Assembly (NCBI GenBank): GCA_037189645.1
Contig: JBBCIY010000013.1
Location: 1-64,000 of the forward strand
From: Taishania sp037189645
Lineage (GTDB): Bacteria; Bacteroidota; Bacteroidia; Flavobacteriales_D; Crocinitomicaceae
Reading direction: 5' to 3'
Length of the DNA: 64,000 nucleotides
A program made the position numbers and the translations under genes. The notes beneath the pieces are model-generated. The model worked only from the letters and a program-made list of their open reading frames with translations. It was not told the DNA's origin and made no database searches. Shown piece by piece: positions 60,313 to 64,000 of the stretch. Position 1 is the first letter of the stretch. Each line of letters opens with the position of its first letter.

Positions 60313-60770
60313 TACTTGAAATTTTTCATTGCACGGTCCATGTCGCGTTTATCATCTTTCTCTTTCAGGTCCTGGCGCTTGTCGTGCAGCTTTTTCCCCT
60401 GTGCCAATGCAATTTCCACTTTCGCCCAGCCCTTTTCAGAAATAAACACTTTCAGCGGAATCACTGTATTTCCTTTATCTTTCAGGAATTTCTCGATTTT
60501 GTTGATCTCTTTCCGGTTGAGCAGTAACTTCCTGTCCGAACGCGGCGAATGGTTGTAAAAGCTACCGTTCTCATACTCGGTAATGTGCATGTTCCGGATC
60601 CACATCTCGCCATTGCTGAAAATACAATATGCTTCAAGAATACTCGCCTTGTTTCTCCGGATGCTCTTGATTTCCGTTCCTGAAAGCTGGATTCCGGCAA
60701 CGAACGTATCCAGCAAATGGTATTCGAACCTTGCCCGTTTATTCTTAATATTTACAGTATTCTGTGACAT
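60312..60770 (-). CDS. smpB: SsrA-binding protein SmpB
   Basis: A 152-residue protein, normal length. Conserved parts are NKRARFEYHLLDTFVAGIQLSGTEIKSIR (about 10-38), FYNHSPRSDRKLLL, and the basic tail (KLHDKRQDLKEKDDKRDMDRAMK). It carries tmRNA to stalled ribosomes. A TAATTTTG box sits 7 nt before its ATG, so its mRNA has a very short leader. No tmRNA gene was seen in the window. Confidence 0.97.
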   Translation of the reverse strand: MSQNTVNIKNKRARFEYHLLDTFVAGIQLSGTEIKSIRRNKASILEAYCIFSNGEMWIRNMHITEYENGSFYNHSPRSDRKLLLNRKEINKIEKFLKDKGNTVIPLKVFISEKGWAKVEIALAQGKKLHDKRQDLKEKDDKRDMDRAMKNFK

Positions 60771-60777
60771 TGGACCG

Positions 60778-60785
60778 CAAAATTA
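60778..60785 (-). promoter_or_regulatory. Promoter -7 box TAATTTTG for smpB-ruvX
   Basis: TAATTTTG on the minus strand is an exact -7 box, 7 nt before the smpB ATG at 60770. It is divergent to the recR promoter. Confidence 0.55.
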
Positions 60786-60894
60786 CGATATATAATTGGA
60801 AAATCAGGAAATTTAAACGCTGAGAAAATGGAAGGAACAGCGAAAAGTGCGGCTTAAATTTTTACGATCGGCTTCATCTTACAATTCAAATCTG

Positions 60895-60902
60895 TACTTT
60901 TG
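60895..60902 (+). promoter_or_regulatory. Promoter -7 box TACTTTTG for recR
   Basis: TACTTTTG fits TAnnTTTG and ends 4 nt before the GTG start at 60907, which points to a leaderless mRNA. Confidence 0.55.
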
Positions 60903-60906
60903 CGTA

Positions 60907-61518
60907 GTGAAAATTCCGTCCAGACACATCGAAAACGTCGTTGAGCAGCTGTCATCGCTTCCGGGCATAGGCAAGCGGACCGCATTGCGCCTGGCGCTGC
61001 ATTTGTTCAACCGTTCAAAAGATGAAATTGATGCTTTCGCGCATTCGTTTATTGAAATGAAGGAGTATGTGCAGAAATGTTCGGGCTGCGGGAATGTTTC
61101 CGATACACCGGTCTGCTCCATTTGTTCCAATCCCGGCCGGGACCATTCGATTGTCTGTGTGGTGGAAGACATCCGCGATGTGCTGGCAATCGAAGCGACA
61201 GAATCATACAAAGGTGTTTATCATGTACTGGGAGCGATCATCTCCCCGATGGACGGAATCGGTCCGAATGACCTGAACATCGAGTCATTGGTGGAGAAGG
61301 CAGCATCGGGAACGATCCGCGAAGTCATTTTTGCGCTGAGCGCTACAATGGAGGGAGATACAACCAATTATTACCTGTATAAAAAAATCAGCTCTTTCCC
61401 CATCCAGATCACAACCTTGTCCCGCGGAGTAGCAGTAGGATCAGAACTTCAATATGCAGATGAACTGACCCTGGGCCGTTCGATCGTCAACAGGCAACCC
61501 TTTAAAATCCAATCCTAA
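60907..61518 (+). CDS. recR: Recombination protein RecR
   Basis: A 203-residue protein from the GTG at 60907; a GTG 60 nt earlier would add 20 residues not found in the family and would lie before the promoter box. The HhH region has SLPGIGKRTALRLALHL (about 16), the zinc site has four Cys in CSGCG and CSICSN (about 57-75), and the Toprim domain covers VCVVEDIRDVLAIE to about residue 175. With RecO and RecF it loads RecA at gaps. Confidence 0.97.
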   Translation: MKIPSRHIENVVEQLSSLPGIGKRTALRLALHLFNRSKDEIDAFAHSFIEMKEYVQKCSGCGNVSDTPVCSICSNPGRDHSIVCVVEDIRDVLAIEATESYKGVYHVLGAIISPMDGIGPNDLNIESLVEKAASGTIREVIFALSATMEGDTTNYYLYKKISSFPIQITTLSRGVAVGSELQYADELTLGRSIVNRQPFKIQS

Positions 61519-61521
61519 AAC

Positions 61522-61541
61522 GAAAAAACGTTTGTTTTTTC
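61522..61541 (+). terminator. Weak terminator-like hairpin after recR
   Basis: GAAAAAAC and GTTTTTTC pair around GTTT right after the recR stop. The stem is AT-only apart from its ends, so the call is weak. Confidence 0.35.
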
Positions 61542-61586
61542 ACAGAACATTCCATAGCTTCGTACCAAAATCTAAAATCTATTTAT

Positions 61587-61970
61587 ATGTTAAAAGAATT
61601 CAAGGCGTTTATATTACGTGGAAACGTTATCGACTTAGCAGTTGCCGTGGTAATCGGAGCAGCGTTCAATGCAATTGTATCTTCTTTGGTGGCAGATATC
61701 ATCACTCCATTGGTGTTAAATCCCGCAATGAAAGCCGCAGGGGCGGACAAGCTGGACGGCCTGGCATGGAACGGAGCTCTTTACGGGAAATTCCTTGCAA
61801 CCGTTATTAATTTCATAGTTGTTGCTTTTGTATTGTTCCTGATCGTTAAAACAATGAACAGGCTGCAAAACATGAAGAAGAAAGAAGAAGCAGCTGAAGA
61901 ACCGGCACCGGAAGCACCGACAAAAGACCAGGAATTGTTAATGGAAATTCGTGATCTGTTGAAAAAATAA
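61587..61970 (+). CDS. mscL: Large-conductance mechanosensitive channel MscL
   Basis: A 127-residue protein. The N-terminal helix MLKEFKAFILRGNVIDLAVAVVIGAAFNAIVSSLV is the pore-lining part, with the second membrane helix at about 70-92 (FLATVINFIVVAFVLFLIV) and a C-terminal cytoplasmic helix with a Glu/Pro-rich linker. It opens on osmotic downshock. It is followed by a strong terminator and is transcribed alone. Confidence 0.98.
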   Translation: MLKEFKAFILRGNVIDLAVAVVIGAAFNAIVSSLVADIITPLVLNPAMKAAGADKLDGLAWNGALYGKFLATVINFIVVAFVLFLIVKTMNRLQNMKKKEEAAEEPAPEAPTKDQELLMEIRDLLKK

Positions 61971-61993
61971 TCATCTGTTTTTATACGGATTTT

Positions 61994-62027
61994 AAAAGAC
62001 AGTGCCTCTATCGGCACTGTCTTTTTT
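61994..62027 (+). terminator. Terminator after mscL
   Basis: AAAAGACAGTGCC and GGCACTGTCTTTT form a perfect 13-bp stem with a 6-nt loop and a T-run. It is one of the clearest terminators in the window. Confidence 0.92.
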
Positions 62028-62109
62028 ATATTTTTTTTCTATGTTTTTGTTTTTCAAAAAAGAATTATTTTATCTTCGAACCTAGATAACTAGTGTTGAA
62101 CCGTATAAA

Positions 62110-62823
62110 ATGACTACCATTTTTGTTGCCAAACTTGATTTTGGCGTGACTGAGAATGAATTGCAGGGCTTGTTCCAGCAATATGGAACTGTTGCTAAAG
62201 TAACAATAGCAAAGGACAAAGAAACCAATAAATCCCGGGGATTTGCTTTCGTGGAAATGCCTGACGCCAAAGAGGCCAAAGAGGCTATTGAAGCACTTGA
62301 CGGACACAGCTTCAACGGAAGGAAATGCGTCATCAAAGAGGCAGATGAGCGTCCGAACAATAACAAAACCGGAAGAGATGGAACCAATTTTCGCCCCCGA
62401 ACCGATCAGCCACAAACAAGAGAACAAAAACCTTTTCAGAAAACAGTCACTGAAAAGCCCGTACGGAGCGACAATTTCTCCGTTCCTCTCCCGGACGAGG
62501 ACAGTTCTCCTGCACCACTTCCAGGCAAGATTCCGCCCATCAAGAAAAAGAAAGAAGGAGACAAACCTAAACCGTTTGACGACACTGCGGATGGAAAGAA
62601 CAAGAAGCAAAAGATGAACGCTTACAAAAAAAGCGGGAAAGATTCGCTGTATATCGAGGATGAAGATGAGGACGAAGAATTCGATCTGTTCGGAAGAGAC
62701 GAAGACGAAGAGCTGGATGATGACTACAGCCAATACCTTGTCAATCATGAAGATGATGATGAATGGGAAGATGAAGATGATGAGTGGGAGGACGACGAAG
62801 AATGGGAAGAAGACGAAGATTGA
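62110..62823 (+). CDS. RNA-binding protein with one RRM and a long acidic tail
   Basis: A 237-residue protein. Residues 1-80 are an RNA recognition motif (RNP2 IFVAKLDF, RNP1 KSRGFAFVEM). Residues about 85-190 are a Lys/Pro/Asp-rich linker that is probably disordered. Residues about 180-237 are almost all Asp/Glu with Trp at intervals (DDDEWEDEDDEWEDDEEWEE). RRM proteins of about 80-100 residues are common in Bacteroidota, where there is no Hfq-based role for them; a tail this acidic is unusual. It may mimic nucleic acid or bind basic partners. It ends at a strong terminator. Confidence 0.93.
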   Translation: MTTIFVAKLDFGVTENELQGLFQQYGTVAKVTIAKDKETNKSRGFAFVEMPDAKEAKEAIEALDGHSFNGRKCVIKEADERPNNNKTGRDGTNFRPRTDQPQTREQKPFQKTVTEKPVRSDNFSVPLPDEDSSPAPLPGKIPPIKKKKEGDKPKPFDDTADGKNKKQKMNAYKKSGKDSLYIEDEDEDEEFDLFGRDEDEELDDDYSQYLVNHEDDDEWEDEDDEWEDDEEWEEDED

Positions 62824-62852
62824 TTCCTCTCCCGATAGAAGATATTTATACA

Positions 62853-62887
62853 AGAAAAGCACCTGGTTGAACCAGGTGCTTTTCTAT
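62853..62887 (+). terminator. Terminator after the RRM gene
   Basis: AGAAAAGCACCTGGT and ACCAGGTGCTTTTCT form a perfect 15-bp stem around TGA. It lies 30 nt after the stop codon. Confidence 0.9.
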
Positions 62888-62971
62888 TTCAGGGATGTTA
62901 TCAACATTAAATCTTAACTCATTGCTACCAGATTGTTAATAACTTCGTTAATAAAGAGAATAAAACGCCCG

Positions 62972-63001
62972 TTGTGAAGCTTTGTCTTCCCCTTAACTTT
63001 G
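62972..63001 (+). promoter_or_regulatory. Promoter (TTG - 19 nt - TAACTTTG) for the gene at 63023
   Basis: TTG at 62972-62974 and TAACTTTG at 62994-63001 are spaced 19 nt, an excellent fit to the Bacteroidota promoter. The ATG is 21 nt downstream. Confidence 0.7.
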
Positions 63002-63022
63002 TGTTAATAAAATAACTTGCTC

Positions 63023-63562
63023 ATGCTGGGGACTTTAATAAAAAAGAAATTGACAGACAATCAGGTAGCGAATATCTTCATTAACGCTTTGTTCGAAACG
63101 GTGGATAACGGCTTTCCTGAAGTTGCACAGCTTATCAATGAGGATGTAGCATTTGTCCGGTCGCCGAATATTGACCCTAAAAATGATGGTGAATTTGCAC
63201 TGATCGCCATTGTCGGGAACTTATCTTTCCTGGAAAGTACCTTTGAACCTGAACAGGCAGGAAGGGTTGAGGAAGTTATTTTTGAGAAGCTGGCAGCCAT
63301 CTACCAGATGTCGAAACACGACTTCCAGAAGCTGATCCGCGAATACCAATCCTTTATCCAACGGGTAAACCATCCTTCCAAAAACATGATCTACGGTATG
63401 TCCAAAGCGATCTTCCACAAGTATAAACTGAACGAATTCCAGGACGAATATTTCAAAAGGATGCAGGCTCCGAATCCATTATTCCTGAAAAGAATGGACG
63501 AAGTAGCAGCCAGCTTCATCTGGAACTGGGATGCTTTCTTCAAGAAATACAGGATCAACTAA
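63023..63562 (+). CDS. Conserved hypothetical protein, probably cytoplasmic
   Basis: A 179-residue protein from the ATG at 63023 (MLGTLIKKKLTDNQVANIF). It has no signal peptide or membrane helix and is mostly helical, with FINALFETVDNGFPEVAQLINEDVAF near the start and the C-terminal RMDEVAASFIWNWDAFFKKY. I do not recognise a named family; the sequence has the look of a conserved Bacteroidota protein of unknown function. It has its own good promoter. The last gene of the window converges with it. Confidence 0.82.
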   Translation: MLGTLIKKKLTDNQVANIFINALFETVDNGFPEVAQLINEDVAFVRSPNIDPKNDGEFALIAIVGNLSFLESTFEPEQAGRVEEVIFEKLAAIYQMSKHDFQKLIREYQSFIQRVNHPSKNMIYGMSKAIFHKYKLNEFQDEYFKRMQAPNPLFLKRMDEVAASFIWNWDAFFKKYRIN

Positions 63563-63577
63563 TACCCTGGACACTAA

Positions 63578-64000
63578 TTATTCCGTTTCTTTACCGGGAT
63601 TATTCGATTTCTCTTTCCTGTTTTTCTGCTTCAGCAGTTCTTCTATTCTTTTTGTGACCAGGTTAAAGAGCAACGTCGCCTCCTTTTCAGGGAGCTTCCG
63701 ACCAAGCCGGATCACCTTTCCCAAATAATCAAATTCGATCCGTTCTCCTCCCTTTACCCAGGGAGATGATTCCCATGCGGTCTGAAACGAACGCTCTTTC
63801 GGAATATCCAGGCGAATTTTTTTGATGTTCTCCAGGTAATAAGGTGTCGCTTTTCCAAAGCTTCTCGTCGCATTTTTAATCGTCAAAGCCAGCTCATCAA
63901 TTTTCAGGTTCTCCGTTCCCCACATGAGCCATAAGAAGGATCGTGTCACTCTAACGGCGTAGTACAACCAGAAGGACATGAAGACAATAAGGATCAACCG
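63578..64000 (-). CDS. C-terminal part of an unidentified protein with a hydrophobic N-terminal segment (cut by window edge)
   Basis: The frame is open up to the right edge and ends at the stop at 63578. About 140 residues are visible. A membrane-like stretch (LILIVFMSFWLYYAV) is followed by a domain with KSFGKATPYYLENIKKIRLD-like strands in which charged residues alternate (residues about 45-115), and a Lys/Glu-rich end (RIEELLKQKNRKEKSN). A TTG at 63997 could be a start, but the real start may lie outside the window. No family was recognised. Confidence 0.6.
   Translation of the reverse strand, partial: RLILIVFMSFWLYYAVRVTRSFLWLMWGTENLKIDELALTIKNATRSFGKATPYYLENIKKIRLDIPKERSFQTAWESSPWVKGGERIEFDYLGKVIRLGRKLPEKEATLLFNLVTKRIEELLKQKNRKEKSNNPGKETE

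Noticed and set aside
60847..60906. Upstream GTG start for recR giving 20 extra residues
   Set aside because: The extension is not typical of RecR and would begin before the TACTTTTG promoter box at 60895-60902.
62065..62862. Minus-strand open frame of 265 codons opposite the RRM gene
   Set aside because: It is the complement of the acidic/Lys-rich RRM gene, which rarely gives stop codons on the other strand. The translated product is a Phe/Val/Leu-rich string with no family mark, while the plus strand has clear RNP motifs and a terminator.
1..64000. tRNA, rRNA, tmRNA, CRISPR arrays, IS elements or prophage genes
   Set aside because: The intergenic regions were read for tRNA-like cloverleaf signals, direct repeat arrays and transposase or integrase motifs; none was convincing. 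A tmRNA gene was expected near smpB but is not in the window.

Overview
The window comes from a Bacteroidota chromosome, most likely Flavobacteriales of the Fluviicola/Crocinitomicaceae kind (the family assignment is inference from overall protein character; the phylum is well supported). The support is: type A C-terminal sorting domains of the type IX secretion system (T9SS) on three proteins, promoter boxes of the Bacteroidota form TAnnTTTG, lack of clear Shine-Dalgarno sequences, a Cys-poor L36, and family-specific genes (S46 peptidase, TIGR02757, RibBA fusion, RRM protein, AcpH, DUF2141). No phage, insertion sequence, CRISPR array, rRNA or tRNA was seen.

Layout. 1-4.7 kb: a Crp/Fnr-type regulator followed by a TolC / HlyD / ABC-2 permease export operon on the minus strand. 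4.8-7.5 kb: mutS. 7.7-11.7 kb: a row of secreted hydrolase-like genes (M1 peptidase, T9SS-sorted M28 peptidase, a Tiki/EreA-like protein). 12-16 kb: a beta-propeller LytS-type sensor kinase with its LytTR response regulator. 16-23 kb: cupin, outer-membrane barrel, SF2 helicase, ribBA, a LolD-like ATPase, an AT-rich secreted hypothetical protein and a TIGR02757 protein. 23.2-40.7 kb: one uninterrupted minus-strand translation supercluster, rpsL-rpsG-fusA, then S10, spc and alpha operons to rplQ, ending in a strong terminator. 40.9-44.5 kb: an AlgJ/AlgI-type acetylation pair and pdhB. 44.9-49.6 kb: a T9SS adhesin-like protein, then an OmpR-type two-component system followed by an outer-membrane barrel and a PepSY-like protein. 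49.6-55.2 kb: acpH, DUF2795, DUF2141, and an operon of M61 peptidase, REC-cyclase-HD protein and cobalamin adenosyltransferase. 55.5-59.8 kb: an S46 peptidase and, convergent to it, a T9SS-sorted beta-propeller protein preceded by a cobalamin riboswitch. 59.9-64 kb: ruvX, smpB, recR, mscL, an RRM protein with a very acidic tail, and two hypothetical genes.

How the genes work together. Most of the window is housekeeping (translation, repair, riboflavin, pyruvate dehydrogenase) mixed with a secreted peptidase set that fits a proteolytic, peptide-using lifestyle. The most unusual element is the riboswitch-controlled single gene at 57.7-59.8 kb. It looks like a BtuG-type vitamin B12 capture propeller that has been rebuilt as a T9SS cargo with Ig/HYR-like spacer repeats and no btuB beside it. 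Other points worth attention are a three-part REC-adenylate cyclase-HD protein with a degenerate receiver, a recurrent arrangement in which the TAnnTTTG box sits only 4-7 nt before the start codon (leaderless mRNAs), and several unexplained hairpins plus a shared 14-nt promoter sequence inside the ribosomal protein supercluster.
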